Notes: generated by a model from the letters alone, not told the origin. A DNA stretch of 61,799 nt from Roseomonas sp. GC11 (GCF_024437745.1 NZ_JANFNY010000026.1:1-61799), one strand, 5' to 3'. Shown: positions 16,818 through 26,194, counted from the first letter of the stretch. Made by a program: numbers and translations.

Positions 16818-18524
16818 TCACGCATACCCGGTGGCGCGGGCGAGCGCCTGGCGCAGACAGGCCGGGTCGAAGCGCCGCCAGCGGGCGCAGACGTGCTGAT
16901 CCGGCCGCAACAGATAGAAGGTGCCAGGGCGCGCATCATAGCGGCGGGCCAGCAGGCCTTCGGTATCCTCCAGCACCAGCACCCCCTCCACGCGGTGTGC
17001 CGGCACGCCGCGCGGCACCACCAGCACCGGGCGCAGCATCTGGCGCAACGCCTGGCCGCCCGCCGGGAGGGCGCGCAGGGCTTCCTCGGCCACCGCCGTG
17101 TCGCCATCGCTGAACAGCAGGCCGATAAAGGCACCGCTGCCCAGGGCGGACAGAAACCAGCCATCGCCGGCCACGCCGCGCACCGGCGCATCGGCGGCCG
17201 GCGCGCCCGGCACCAGGGGGCCGGAAAAGCCATCCGCCGCCACCTCTGGCGTGTTGAGCGCGGAGTCGGTGTAGGTGCTGGGCCGCGACAGGCGGCCGCT
17301 ATTCACCAGCCGCCGGGCGAAGACGCAATCGCGCGCCAGTTCCAGCGTGGCATCGCGGAAGGCGCGGCTGGCCTCGCTCTTCGGCGTGATGAAATCGGTG
17401 CTGCGGGTCGAGTTGCGGATGTTCTCATCCGCGGCGAAGACGCGCTCCTGGTCATAGCTGTCCAGCAGCGCCTCCGGGGCCAGGCCCTCCAGCACGAGGC
17501 GCAGCTTCCAGGCGAGGTTCTCCGCATCCTGCACGCCGCTATTGGCGCCCCGCGCGCCAAAGGGGGAGACGCCATGCGCGCTATCCCCGGCGAACAGCAC
17601 GCGGCCGTGGCGGAAGCGCTCCATGCGCAGGCAGGAGAAGGTGTAGACGCTGACCCATTCCAGTTCGAAGGTCCGCCCGGGGCCCAGCAGCGCCTGCACG
17701 CGGGGAATGACGCGCTCCGGCTGCCGCTCGGCTTCCGGGTCGGCATCCCATCCCAGCTGGAAATCGATGCGCCAGATGCCATCCGGCTGCCGGTGCAGCA
17801 GCACGGACTGGTTGGGGTGGAAGGGCGGGTCGAACCAGAACCAGCGCTCGGCGGGAAAATCCGCTTCCATCCGCACATCGGCGATCAGGAAGCGGTCGCG
17901 GAAGCTGCGGCCCTTGCTCTCCAGCCCCATCGCCTTGCGGATCGGGCTGCGCGCGCCATCCGCCGCCACCAGCCAGTCACAGCGCAGGCCATAGCTGCCC
18001 TCGGGCGTGGCGACCCGCAGCGTGACGCCCTCCGGCCCTGGCTCCAGCGCCTCCACCCGGTTCTTCCAGCGGATTTCGAGGTTGGGCAGGGAGATGGCGC
18101 GCTCCAGCAGGAAGCCCTCGGCATAGTATTGCTGGAGGTTGATGAAGGCCGGGCGGGCATGCCCTTCCTCCGGCAGGAGATCGAAGCTGTAGACAGGATC
18201 TTCCCGGAAGAAGACTTTGCCGCGGTTCCAGGTGACGCCCTTGTCCACCATGCGCTGCCCGCAGCCCAGGCGGTCCCAGATATCCAGCGTGCGCTGGGCG
18301 AAGCAGATGGCGCGCGAGCCACTGGAAAGCCGGTTGTCGTCATCCAGCAGGAGGACCGGAACGCCCTGCTGCGCCAGATCAATCGCCGCTGTCAGCCCGA
18401 CCGGGCCGGCGCCAACGATCACCACCGGATGGCGCGCCGGGGCGGGCGCGTCCTGCTCGGGCGAGCGGGTGTAGTCCAGCACAAGGCGCTGATAGTCGAC
18501 AGCCGCTGCGGCGCTGCTGCTCAT
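16818..18524 (-). CDS. FAD-dependent aromatic ring hydroxylase (MhpA/MhaA-like)
   Basis: Class A flavoprotein monooxygenase of 568 residues. The dinucleotide motif GAGPVGLTAAIDLA is near residue 37, the DG motif CDWLVAADGARSPIR near 185, and the GD motif VLFAGDSAHGVSPFGARG near 315. A C-terminal thioredoxin-like domain, usual in phenol-hydroxylase-like members, follows after about residue 430. Such enzymes use NAD(P)H and O2 to hydroxylate phenolic acids. The operon also encodes homogentisate 1,2-dioxygenase, so 6-hydroxylation of 3-hydroxyphenylacetate to homogentisate is the natural hypothesis. 3-(3-hydroxyphenyl)propionate or hydroxybenzoate are alternatives. The ATG at 18524 follows GGGAGGACAGG. 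Confidence 0.88.
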   Translation of the reverse strand: MSSSAAAAVDYQRLVLDYTRSPEQDAPAPARHPVVIVGAGPVGLTAAIDLAQQGVPVLLLDDDNRLSSGSRAICFAQRTLDIWDRLGCGQRMVDKGVTWNRGKVFFREDPVYSFDLLPEEGHARPAFINLQQYYAEGFLLERAISLPNLEIRWKNRVEALEPGPEGVTLRVATPEGSYGLRCDWLVAADGARSPIRKAMGLESKGRSFRDRFLIADVRMEADFPAERWFWFDPPFHPNQSVLLHRQPDGIWRIDFQLGWDADPEAERQPERVIPRVQALLGPGRTFELEWVSVYTFSCLRMERFRHGRVLFAGDSAHGVSPFGARGANSGVQDAENLAWKLRLVLEGLAPEALLDSYDQERVFAADENIRNSTRSTDFITPKSEASRAFRDATLELARDCVFARRLVNSGRLSRPSTYTDSALNTPEVAADGFSGPLVPGAPAADAPVRGVAGDGWFLSALGSGAFIGLLFSDGDTAVAEEALRALPAGGQALRQMLRPVLVVPRGVPAHRVEGVLVLEDTEGLLARRYDARPGTFYLLRPDQHVCARWRRFDPACLRQALARATGYA

Positions 18525-18597
18525 CCTGTCCTCCCAGGGCCACCTTTGGCGGTGGCTTCATGACATTCTCTCTGGCTCCGGCCTTTGCAGGGGCCGG

Positions 18598-19230
18598 TTA
18601 CTCGGCGTCGGGCTGCCGCTCCGGCACCGCCGCGAGGAAGGCCGGCAGGGTGGCGGAGGCGGCCTCGGCGGCCAGCAGCCGCGGCAGGCCAGACAGATCG
18701 CAGCCAAAGCGCCGCGCATTGGCGAGCTGCGGCACTAGGCAGAGATCCGCCAGCCCTGGCGCGGTGCCGAAGCAGAAGGGCCCGGACTGCCGGGCCAGCA
18801 GGGCCTCGCAGGCTTCCAGCCCCTCCCGGATGATCCAGCGCGCCCAGCCCGTGACATCGGCCTCCGCCACGCCCATGCCGCGCAGCCGTGCCAGCACCTT
18901 GAGGTTCTGCACCGGGTGGATGTCGCAGGCGATGGCCTGGGCGAAAGCGCGCACGGCGGCCCGCTCATCCCGCCCGCGCGGCAGCAGGGGCGGGTCGGGC
19001 CAGCCTTCCTCCAGCCATTCGCAGATGGCCAGGGATTGCGTCAGCACCGCGCCCTGCTCCGTCTCCAGCGCCGGGACCAGCGCCTGAGGGTTCAGCGCGC
19101 GATACGCCGGCGCGTGCTGCCCGCCATGGCGCAGGTGGTGGAACACCGGCTCCGCCTGAAGCCCCTTCAGGTTCAGCGCGATGCGCACCCTCCAGGCGGC
19201 GGAGGAGCGGAAATAGCCATGCAGGCGCAT
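18598..19230 (-). CDS. maiA: Maleylacetoacetate isomerase (zeta-class glutathione S-transferase)
   Basis: Enzyme of 210 residues that isomerises maleylacetoacetate to fumarylacetoacetate with glutathione. The N-terminus LHGYFRSSAAWRVRIALNLKG holds the zeta-class SSxxWRVRIAL catalytic motif. The glutathione-binding block is ALETEQGAVLTQSLAICEWL. The C-terminal helical domain contains DIHPVQNLKVL and the PGLADLCLVPQ block. The ATG at 19230 lies 11 bases after the fahA stop, with GAGGGCGGAGGG as ribosome binding site. The order hmgA-fahA-maiA makes the function secure. Confidence 0.93.
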   Translation of the reverse strand: MRLHGYFRSSAAWRVRIALNLKGLQAEPVFHHLRHGGQHAPAYRALNPQALVPALETEQGAVLTQSLAICEWLEEGWPDPPLLPRGRDERAAVRAFAQAIACDIHPVQNLKVLARLRGMGVAEADVTGWARWIIREGLEACEALLARQSGPFCFGTAPGLADLCLVPQLANARRFGCDLSGLPRLLAAEAASATLPAFLAAVPERQPDAE

Positions 19231-19241
19231 GCCCTCCGCCC

Positions 19242-20585
19242 TCACGGTGCCGGGGCGGCGGGCAGGATGCGGGCGCGGCATTCCCCGAAGCCGACCGGGG
19301 CCGCGCCCTCGCGCGCCGCGCGGGCGCGCAGGATGATCTCGTCGCCATCCTCCAGGAAGCGGCGCGTCTCGCCGGAGGGCAGCGCCACCGGCTCGCGTCC
19401 GCCGCGCGTGCTCTCCAGCAGGCTGCCGAAGCCACCGGCCTCAGGGGCGGAGAGGGTGCCGGAGCCGAGCAGATCGCCCGGGTTCAGGTCACAGCCGCCG
19501 CTGGTGTGGTGCGCCACCATCTGCGCCACGGTCCAGTACATGTGGCGGGTGTTGGACAGCGCCAGGCGGTGCGGCGCCAGGCCACCTTCCCGCATCGCCG
19601 GGGTCGAGATCAGCACCTCCAGATCCAGGTCGAAGGCGCCGGCGCGCTGGTCCGCCGCATCCAGCAGATAGGGCAGTGGGGCGGGGTCGCCCTCCGGGCG
19701 GGCGGGCTGCGGCACGCGGAAGGGGGCCAGCGCCTCCGGCGTCACCACCCAGGCGGAGAGGGTGGAGGCGAAGTTCTTCGCCAGGAAGGGCCCCAGCGGC
19801 TGGTACTCCCAGGCCTGGATGTCCCGCGCTGACCAGTCGTTCAGCAGGCCATAGCCTGCCACATGCTCCGCCGCGCGGGCGATGGGCACGGGCTCGCCCA
19901 GCCTGTTGCCGGTGCCGATCCAGACGCCGAGTTCCAGCTCGTAGTCCAGCCGCTCGCAGGGGGCGAAGCGCGGCGCGGCGTCATCCGGCCCCTTGATCTG
20001 GCCACGCGGCCGGCGCACCGGCGTGCCGCTGACGCGGAGGGAGGAGGCGCGGCCGTGATAGCCGATGGGCACGTATTTGTAGTTGGGCAGCAGCGGATTG
20101 TCGGGGCGGAAGACGCGGCCGACATGGGTGGCGTGATGGATGCCCACGTAGAAATCGGTGTAGTCGCCGATGCGCGCGGGCAGGTGCATCGCGCAGTCCG
20201 CCGCCGCGTGCAGGCAGGGCTCGGCGCGCTTCCGGTCCGGGCTGCCCTCGGCCAGGATGGCGGAGAGGCGGGCGCGCAATGCGCGGCGCGGCGCGGCGCC
20301 GAGGGCGAGGAAGGCGTTCAGCGTCTCGCCCGCGGCCGCGCGCGCCGCCATCTCGGCCGAGCCGCTGAACAGCCCCGCCCGCAGCGCGGCGGAGAGATCC
20401 AGGATGCTGTCGCCAATCGCCACGCCGCCGCGCGGCGTGCTCTCCCCCGGCGGGGTGAAGATGCCGAAGGGCAGGTTCTGGATGGGAAAATCCGCATGCC
20501 CCTCCGCCCCCGCGACCCAGCAGCGCAGGGCCGGGTCATGGGTGGCGTCGAGATCGGGGGCGGCGGGCGCCAGGGTGATGCTCAA
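19242..20585 (-). CDS. fahA: Fumarylacetoacetase
   Basis: Enzyme of 447 residues that hydrolyses fumarylacetoacetate to fumarate and acetoacetate, the last step of homogentisate breakdown. The N-terminal FAA domain starts with DFPIQNLPFGIFTP. The catalytic core has YTDFYVGIHHATHVGRVFRP, the metal ligand region LDYELELGVWIG, NDWSARDIQAWEYQPLGPF, and LLGSGTLS near the end. The start is TTG at 20585. The sequence TAAGGA that ends hmgA doubles as its Shine-Dalgarno, 9 bases upstream, which is strong evidence for this start and for coupling to hmgA. Confidence 0.95.
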   Translation of the reverse strand: MSITLAPAAPDLDATHDPALRCWVAGAEGHADFPIQNLPFGIFTPPGESTPRGGVAIGDSILDLSAALRAGLFSGSAEMAARAAAGETLNAFLALGAAPRRALRARLSAILAEGSPDRKRAEPCLHAAADCAMHLPARIGDYTDFYVGIHHATHVGRVFRPDNPLLPNYKYVPIGYHGRASSLRVSGTPVRRPRGQIKGPDDAAPRFAPCERLDYELELGVWIGTGNRLGEPVPIARAAEHVAGYGLLNDWSARDIQAWEYQPLGPFLAKNFASTLSAWVVTPEALAPFRVPQPARPEGDPAPLPYLLDAADQRAGAFDLDLEVLISTPAMREGGLAPHRLALSNTRHMYWTVAQMVAHHTSGGCDLNPGDLLGSGTLSAPEAGGFGSLLESTRGGREPVALPSGETRRFLEDGDEIILRARAAREGAAPVGFGECRARILPAAPAP

Positions 20586-20597
20586 GGCCGGCGGTCC

Positions 20598-21965
20598 TTA
20601 CGGGCGCGAGGGATCGAAATGCTTGCGCAGCCCCAGGCCATAGCCGGCATAATCCTTCTGGAATTGCGGCGCCTCGGCGGCATAGCGGGTGACGTGCTGG
20701 GGGAAGCGCGTCTCGAACATGAAGGCCAGCGTGCCTTCCAGCTTGTGCGGTTTGAGGTCGGCATTGCTGGCGCCCTCGAAGGCGGCGAGATCCGGGCCGT
20801 GCGGCAGCATGCAGTTGTGCAGCGAGAAACCGCCGGGCACGAAGCCGCCGCCGGTCTTGGCGTCATAGACGCCATAGATCAGGCCCATGAACTCGCTCAT
20901 GATGTTCATGTGGTACCAGGGCGGGCGGAAGGTGTTCTCCGCCACCAGCCAGCGGTCCGGGAAGATGACGAAGTCGATATTCGCCGTGCCCGGCGTGTCC
21001 GAGGGCGAGGTGAGCACGGTGAAGATCGAGGGGTCGGCGTGGTCGAACAGCACCGGGCCGACGGGGGAATAGCGCCGCAGATCGTATTTGTAGGGCGCGT
21101 AGTTGCCATGCCAGGCCACGACATCGAGCGGCGAATGGGCCAGCTCCGTCTGCCACAGCCGGCCGCCCCATTTGATGGTCATGGTCGAGGGTGCGTCGCG
21201 GTCCTCGAAGGCCGCCACGGGCGTCATGAAGTCACGCGGATTGGCCATGCAGTTGGCGCCGATCGGGCCGCGCTCCGGCAGGGTGAAGGCGCCGCCGTAA
21301 TTCTCGCAGAGATAGCCGCGCGCCGGCTGCTCCCCCGCCGGCCCCTCGGGCAATTCCACCCGCAGCTTGACGCCGCGCGGGATGACGGCGATTTCGCCGG
21401 GCGCGATATCGATGATGCCGAATTCCGTCCACAGCCGCAGCGCGCCCTGCTCGGGCACGAACATCATCTCGCCATCGGCGTTGTAGAAATACGCATCCCG
21501 CATGGAGCGGGTGACGAGGTAGATATGCGAGCCCATGCCGGCCTGCGCCGCGGCATCGCCCGCCGTGGTGATGGTGCGGATCCCCTCGAGGAAGGAAACA
21601 CCTTCCTGCGGCAGTGGCAGCGGGTCCCAGCGCAGCGGCGCGGGGGGCATGACCATCTCGGCGCAGGGGGCGGTGCGCCACAGCCCGGCCCCGACCTCGC
21701 GGAACTGCCCCCAATGTGCCACGGTCGGGCGGATGCGGTAGAGCCAGGAGCGTTCATTCGTCGCGCGTGGCGCGGTGAAGGGCGAGCCGCTGAGCTGCTC
21801 GGCATAGAGGCCGTAGGCGCATTTCTGCGGCGAGTTGCGGCCGATCGGCAGGGCGCCGGGGAGGGCCTCCGTCTCGAAGCCATTGCCGAAGCCGGAGAGA
21901 TAGCCCGTGCTGCCCAGCCTCTCCGCTTGCGCGGCGGCAAGGCCAGATCGTAGGGACAGGTTCAT
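20598..21965 (-). CDS. hmgA: Homogentisate 1,2-dioxygenase
   Basis: Non-haem iron ring-cleavage dioxygenase of 455 residues, slightly above the usual 430-440. Conserved blocks are [36 protein letters not shown], the cupin segment [22 protein letters not shown], and [23 protein letters not shown] with its His and Glu iron ligands. [10 protein letters not shown] follows. It converts homogentisate to maleylacetoacetate. The ATG at 21965 has GGGAGGACACC upstream. It is the first gene of the operon and divergent from a MarR regulator. Confidence 0.96.
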   Translation of the reverse strand: MNLSLRSGLAAAQAERLGSTGYLSGFGNGFETEALPGALPIGRNSPQKCAYGLYAEQLSGSPFTAPRATNERSWLYRIRPTVAHWGQFREVGAGLWRTAPCAEMVMPPAPLRWDPLPLPQEGVSFLEGIRTITTAGDAAAQAGMGSHIYLVTRSMRDAYFYNADGEMMFVPEQGALRLWTEFGIIDIAPGEIAVIPRGVKLRVELPEGPAGEQPARGYLCENYGGAFTLPERGPIGANCMANPRDFMTPVAAFEDRDAPSTMTIKWGGRLWQTELAHSPLDVVAWHGNYAPYKYDLRRYSPVGPVLFDHADPSIFTVLTSPSDTPGTANIDFVIFPDRWLVAENTFRPPWYHMNIMSEFMGLIYGVYDAKTGGGFVPGGFSLHNCMLPHGPDLAAFEGASNADLKPHKLEGTLAFMFETRFPQHVTRYAAEAPQFQKDYAGYGLGLRKHFDPSRP

Positions 21966-22027
21966 TTGGTGTCCTCCCGGGAGTGCGGTGCCTGCGCTGT
22001 CCTGGCCGCGCCATCCGATTCATATCG

Positions 22028-22039
22028 TCTCATATGAGA
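22028..22039. promoter_or_regulatory. Palindromic operator candidate TCTCATATGAGA
   Basis: A perfect 12-bp palindrome lies in the 88-base region between hmgA and the MarR gene, 15 bases upstream of the MarR start codon. MarR proteins commonly bind such A+T-centred palindromes, so this is the likely site for autoregulation and control of the homogentisate operon. Confidence 0.6.
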
Positions 22040-22053
22040 TTAAAAGCGAAAAC

Positions 22054-22545
22054 ATGCCGCCGAGCAAGCCCCTTGTCGAACCGTTGATCCTGCGGGATTT
22101 CCTGCCCTATCGCCTGTCCGTGGTGACGGAGGCGGTCAGCAGCCTGTTCGCCACGCGCTACCAGGAACGCTTTGGCCTCAGCATTCCGGAATGGCGCGTG
22201 GTGGCGGTGGTGGGGCAGCAGGGGGAACTGTCCACGCAGCAGGTGATCGAGCATACCGGCATGGACCGCGTGCGCGTGAGCCGTGCCGTGATCCGCCTGG
22301 CCGACAAGGGCCTGCTGGAACGCCGCGCCCATCCGCAGGATCAGCGCGCCCAGGTGCTGCGCCTGGGCGAGCCGGGCCGAGCGATCTATGAGGAGATCGT
22401 CCCCCTCGCGCGCGATCTCCAGGCGCAGCTTTCCGCCGCCCTGACGCCGGAGGAATTGCGGACACTGGGCGAGATTCTCGACAAGATCGGCCACCGCACG
22501 CACGAAATGGCCGGGGAGGAAGAGGCCGGTGGCCCCGGCGGCTGA
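22054..22545 (+). CDS. MarR-family transcriptional regulator
   Basis: Regulator of 163 residues. The winged helix spans LSIPEWRVVAVVGQQGELS, QQVIEHTGMDRVRVSRAVIRLADKGLLERR and the wing HPQDQRAQVLRL (residues about 40-110). Helices at both ends form the dimer interface. Translation probably starts at the ATG at 22054, close to the A+T-rich operator region. Divergence from hmgA and the palindrome between them point to control of homogentisate degradation, with an aromatic acid as inducer. Confidence 0.9.
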   Translation: MPPSKPLVEPLILRDFLPYRLSVVTEAVSSLFATRYQERFGLSIPEWRVVAVVGQQGELSTQQVIEHTGMDRVRVSRAVIRLADKGLLERRAHPQDQRAQVLRLGEPGRAIYEEIVPLARDLQAQLSAALTPEELRTLGEILDKIGHRTHEMAGEEEAGGPGG

Positions 22546-22806
22546 ACGCCACCCTCTGGCTCGTCCCCATGGCTCGTCCCCTGGCGTTGCGGATTGCCGG
22601 CCTCGCGGGGGCGGACTATCCTCAGGAAGAATGCCGCCAGCCGTATCTCCTTTCCGCACAAGACAGATCAGCGCCCATGCCCGGACGTTCCGCTCCATGA
22701 CCTTCGCCGTCACGGGCATTCTGTTGCGAGGCGGGTGGCCTCATCGCATCTTCCACGCCCTTTGGCGGGCTCTGGCGCCTGCCGCCCCCGGCCCGGAGGC
22801 ATGGCG

Positions 22807-23940
22807 ATGAAGCGCCGGGCACTGCTCGCCGCGCCTTTCCTGGCCATGGCCCGCCCCGCCGGGGCAGAGGCGGGGGGCGGGGCCAGCGGGGGCGATGGGG
22901 AGGATTGGCCCCGCCGCATCACCGACATGGCCGGGCGGGAGGTGGTGCTGAAGGCGCCGCCGCGCCGCGTGGCCCTTGCCGAAAGCGCGGTGCTGCTGAA
23001 CCTGACCCTGATCCATCCCGACCCCGTGCCGCTGCTGGTGGGCATGGGCGGGGATTTGCGGCAGATCGACGCCCATGCCCTGGGCGCCATGACCCGCCGC
23101 TGGCCGGCCCTGGCCCAGGTGCCGCTGCTCAGCCGTCAGGTTGGGGAAGACCTGCCGGTGGAGCGGTTGGTCGCGCTCGCCCCGGATGTGGTCATCATGG
23201 CGGCCTGGCAGCAGCGCCGTGCCGGCACGGCCGAGGCCCTGCGCGTGCTGGACAGCGCCGGCGTGCCGGTGGTCTTCGTCGATTTCTTCATCAACCCGCT
23301 GCGCCGTGCCCTGCCCTCGCTCCAACTGCTGGGCGAGGTCTTCGGGCGCCGGGCGGCGGCGGCGGAATACGCGGCTTTCTATGAGGCGAAGCTCACCGGG
23401 CTGCGTCAGGCCGTCGCCGGGCGAACGGGGCCGCTGACGCTGTTGCAGGCCTTCCCGGGCCGTTGGCCCTGCTGCTGGGTCTCGGGCGAGCAGGGCGGGG
23501 GAGAACTGCTCGCGGCGCTGGGCGGGCGCAATGCCGCGCGCGGCAGCCTCGCCACGCCCGGTGGTGGCACGCTGGGGCTGGAGCAGATGCTGGCCCTGGA
23601 GGCCGAGGTCTATATCGGCACGGGGGTGTCCGGCGGCGGTGGCGAGGGCGAAGGCATCCGCCTGGGCTGGGGCGTCGAGCCCGCCCAGGCGCGGCGCAGC
23701 TTCGCGCGCGTGCTGCAGGCGCCCGAGCTCGCGCATCTGCCGGCGATCGGCCGGCACCGCACCTTCGGCTTGTGGAACCCGCTTGGCGGCACGGCGCTCA
23801 ATATCGTGGCGCTTGAGGCGATGGCCGGCTGGCTCTACCCCGACCTCGCCCCCCGCTTCGACCCGGCGGCGAGCCTGGCGGAGATCAACCGCCGCTTCGC
23901 CGCCCAGCCCTGGGAAGGCACCTTCTGGACCGGTGCCTGA
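22807..23940 (+). CDS. Iron-siderophore/haem-type ABC transporter substrate-binding protein
   Basis: Periplasmic binding protein of 377 residues of the FhuD/BtuF-like class. After a signal peptide (KRRALLAAPFLAMARPAGAEA) comes ITDMAGREVVLKAPPRRVAL, the typical first strand of this fold, and then VERLVALAPDVVIMAAW. The last part, GRHRTFGLWNPLGGTALNIVALEAMAGWLYPD, is typical of the family's closing region. The start is the second ATG at 22807, because GGAGG lies 7 bases before it and only one base before the ATG at 22801. No permease or ATPase gene is adjacent. It converges on a TonB receptor gene with one base between the stops, so it probably takes a ferric siderophore or haem from that receptor. 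Confidence 0.85.
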   Translation: MKRRALLAAPFLAMARPAGAEAGGGASGGDGEDWPRRITDMAGREVVLKAPPRRVALAESAVLLNLTLIHPDPVPLLVGMGGDLRQIDAHALGAMTRRWPALAQVPLLSRQVGEDLPVERLVALAPDVVIMAAWQQRRAGTAEALRVLDSAGVPVVFVDFFINPLRRALPSLQLLGEVFGRRAAAAEYAAFYEAKLTGLRQAVAGRTGPLTLLQAFPGRWPCCWVSGEQGGGELLAALGGRNAARGSLATPGGGTLGLEQMLALEAEVYIGTGVSGGGGEGEGIRLGWGVEPAQARRSFARVLQAPELAHLPAIGRHRTFGLWNPLGGTALNIVALEAMAGWLYPDLAPRFDPAASLAEINRRFAAQPWEGTFWTGA

Positions 23941-23941
23941 C

Positions 23942-26092
23942 CTACCAGCGGTAGGACAGGTTGGCGATCACCGTGCGCCCGGTGCCATAGTAGCAGTAAT
24001 AGGCGCTGCTGCAGGAGGCGACATAGCGCGTATCGGCGATGTTGGAGGCATTCACGGCCAGCCGGTAGTTGCGCCAATCATAGCCGATGGTGGCATCGGC
24101 CAGGGTGACGGCCGGCATGCGGTAGGTGTTGGCGTTGTCGCCATAGAAATTGCCCATGTAGCGCAGGCCACCGCCCAGGCTGAGGCCGGCGAGCGGCGAG
24201 TCCTCGGCGAAGCGGTAGCGGGCGAAGAGGCTCGCCATATGCTCGGGCACCAGGGCCGGGCGGTTGCCTTCATTGCCGGTCGTGGTCCGGCCGCTGGCGA
24301 CCGCGCTGTCCTGCGTGATCTCACCGAGCATGTAGGTATAGGCGCCGATCAGCTGCCAGCCGCCGCCAAGCTCCGCCAGGGCCTCGACCTCCAACCCCTT
24401 CACATTCACCTCGCCTGTCTGCACCTGCACCGAGGCGCCGGCCGAATTGGTCGTGCGTGTCGTCACATTGCTCTGCGTCAGGTCGAAGAGGGCCGCGGAG
24501 AGGAAGCTCTGCCGGCCGGGCGGCTGGTATTTCAGGCCGATTTCGTATTGCTCGCCTTCCGTCGGGCGGAAGGCCTCGCCGGTCAGCCCGTTGGTGCCGA
24601 TCACCGGATCGAAGGAGGTCGAGTAGCTGACATAGGGGGAGAGGCCATTCTCCGCCGCATACATCAGGGCGATACGGCCCGTCGTCGCGCTCTGGTCCTG
24701 GTCCGTGCGGGTGCGTGTCAGATAGGAATTCTGCTCGGTGCTGGCCCAGTCATGCCGCAGCCCGGCGACGAGGATCCAGTTCCGCCAGCGGAGCTGGTCC
24801 TGCAGGTAGAGGCCGAGCTGGCCGAGATTGTCCGAGCGGTCGACAGCCGAGAGCCAGCTCCTGCGCGGATCAGCGACGGCCGCGCCATAGACCGGGTTGA
24901 AGATGTTGATGGCGGGCGCCGTGCCGAAATAGCTGGCATAGGTGCCCCAGAACTGCCGCGCATCGGCGCCGGCCAGCAGCTTGTGCGTCACCGCGCCGGT
25001 GGTGAAATCGGCCTGCAGGCCATTGTCGAGATTGAGCGTCTCGGACCGCTCGCGCTGGACGAGGGCGCCGCGGCTGAGCGTCGCACCGCTGAGCGAGCGG
25101 CCATACATCGTCTCATAGGCGACGCGATTGTAGGTGTAGCGCGCATTCTGGCGGAAGGTGAAGATCGCATCGAGACGCCGCTCGATATCCCAGCCGAAGG
25201 TCACGGCCAGCACGTCGGAGCGGTTGTAGCTGTCCTCGCCAAGATAGCGGCTGACGGGAATGCGCCCGCTCGCGGTGTAGAGCGTGCCAGTGGCGGGCAG
25301 GCCGATGGGGGAGCCGCCCTGGTCATACTGATAGGAGGAGAGCAGGGTGACGCGAGTGTCGTTGTCCGGCCGCCAGGTGAGGGCAGGGGCGATGAAATAG
25401 CGGTCGTCTGGGACGTTATCGACGCCGGTATCGGCGTTCCGCACCAGGCCGGTCAGGCGGTAGGAGAACGCGCTGCCCTCGCCCAAGGGGCCGCCCAGGT
25501 CGAAGCCCGCCTGCAGGCGGCTGTCGGTGCCGGCTGACAGATTCACCTCGCCGAAGGCCGTTTCGGTGGGCCGTTTGCTGACCATGTTGATGAGCCCGCC
25601 CGGCACGCTCTGCCCGTAGAGCACCGAGGAGGGGCCGCGCACGATCTCAATGCGCTCCAGGCCGTAAAGCTCAGTCGAGGTCGGCCCCAGGGTTCGCATC
25701 AGGCGCAGGCCGTTGAGATACTGGCTGGCCCGTGCGTCAAAGCCGCGCAGGCGGAAGGCATCGAAGCGCGGGTCATAGCCCGAGAGGCCGGTGGTCATGC
25801 CCGGCGTGTAGCGCACCGCCTCTTCTACGCTGCGCGCCGCCTGGGCCTCGATACGGTCGCGGGTGATGACGGTGACGGCCTGGGGCGTCTCGATCAGCGG
25901 CGTGTCGGTCTTTGTCGCGCCGAGGGCGCTCTCCGCCACGATGCCCTGGACGGGGGCGGTGGCCTGGCCACGCTGGGCCTGCACATCGATCGTCGGCAGC
26001 ACCGTCACGTCCTGCGCCTGCGCGAGGGCGGTGGCGGGCAGCAGCAGAAGCGCGGTGGTGGTGCGCAGCAAGGCGCGGAGGGTGGGCGTCAT
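23942..26092 (-). CDS. TonB-dependent siderophore receptor
   Basis: Outer-membrane receptor of 716 residues. The signal peptide ends near TALAQA. The plug domain runs from LIETPQAVTVITRDRIEAQ through YGLERIEIVRGPSSVLYGQ and PGGLINMVSKRP (residues about 65-175). The remaining 530 residues form the 22-strand barrel and end in the aromatic terminus ANLSYRW. Spacing and plug motifs resemble FhuA-type ferric hydroxamate receptors. A Cys pair close to the C-terminus (CSSAYYC) is typical of several siderophore receptors. Iron-dependent control is likely; an A+T-rich Fur-like site lies upstream. Confidence 0.93.
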   Translation of the reverse strand: MTPTLRALLRTTTALLLLPATALAQAQDVTVLPTIDVQAQRGQATAPVQGIVAESALGATKTDTPLIETPQAVTVITRDRIEAQAARSVEEAVRYTPGMTTGLSGYDPRFDAFRLRGFDARASQYLNGLRLMRTLGPTSTELYGLERIEIVRGPSSVLYGQSVPGGLINMVSKRPTETAFGEVNLSAGTDSRLQAGFDLGGPLGEGSAFSYRLTGLVRNADTGVDNVPDDRYFIAPALTWRPDNDTRVTLLSSYQYDQGGSPIGLPATGTLYTASGRIPVSRYLGEDSYNRSDVLAVTFGWDIERRLDAIFTFRQNARYTYNRVAYETMYGRSLSGATLSRGALVQRERSETLNLDNGLQADFTTGAVTHKLLAGADARQFWGTYASYFGTAPAINIFNPVYGAAVADPRRSWLSAVDRSDNLGQLGLYLQDQLRWRNWILVAGLRHDWASTEQNSYLTRTRTDQDQSATTGRIALMYAAENGLSPYVSYSTSFDPVIGTNGLTGEAFRPTEGEQYEIGLKYQPPGRQSFLSAALFDLTQSNVTTRTTNSAGASVQVQTGEVNVKGLEVEALAELGGGWQLIGAYTYMLGEITQDSAVASGRTTTGNEGNRPALVPEHMASLFARYRFAEDSPLAGLSLGGGLRYMGNFYGDNANTYRMPAVTLADATIGYDWRNYRLAVNASNIADTRYVASCSSAYYCYYGTGRTVIANLSYRW

Positions 26093-26137
26093 GGCGGGGC
26101 GTGGCTCCTGGCGCTTGGTCAGGGCCGCACTACTTCA

Positions 26138-26156
26138 AGTAATAATCATTTGCAAA
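26138..26156 (-). promoter_or_regulatory. Fur-box-like A+T-rich site upstream of the TonB receptor
   Basis: The 19 bases include ATAATCATTTGCAAA in an otherwise G+C-rich region, 46 bases before the receptor start codon. The AATCATT core matches half of the classical Fur consensus; the other half matches poorly. Call it a candidate only. Confidence 0.4.
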
Positions 26157-26194
26157 TTGTAGCGACGCTGGCCAGGGAACGCATGGTTGGGTTT

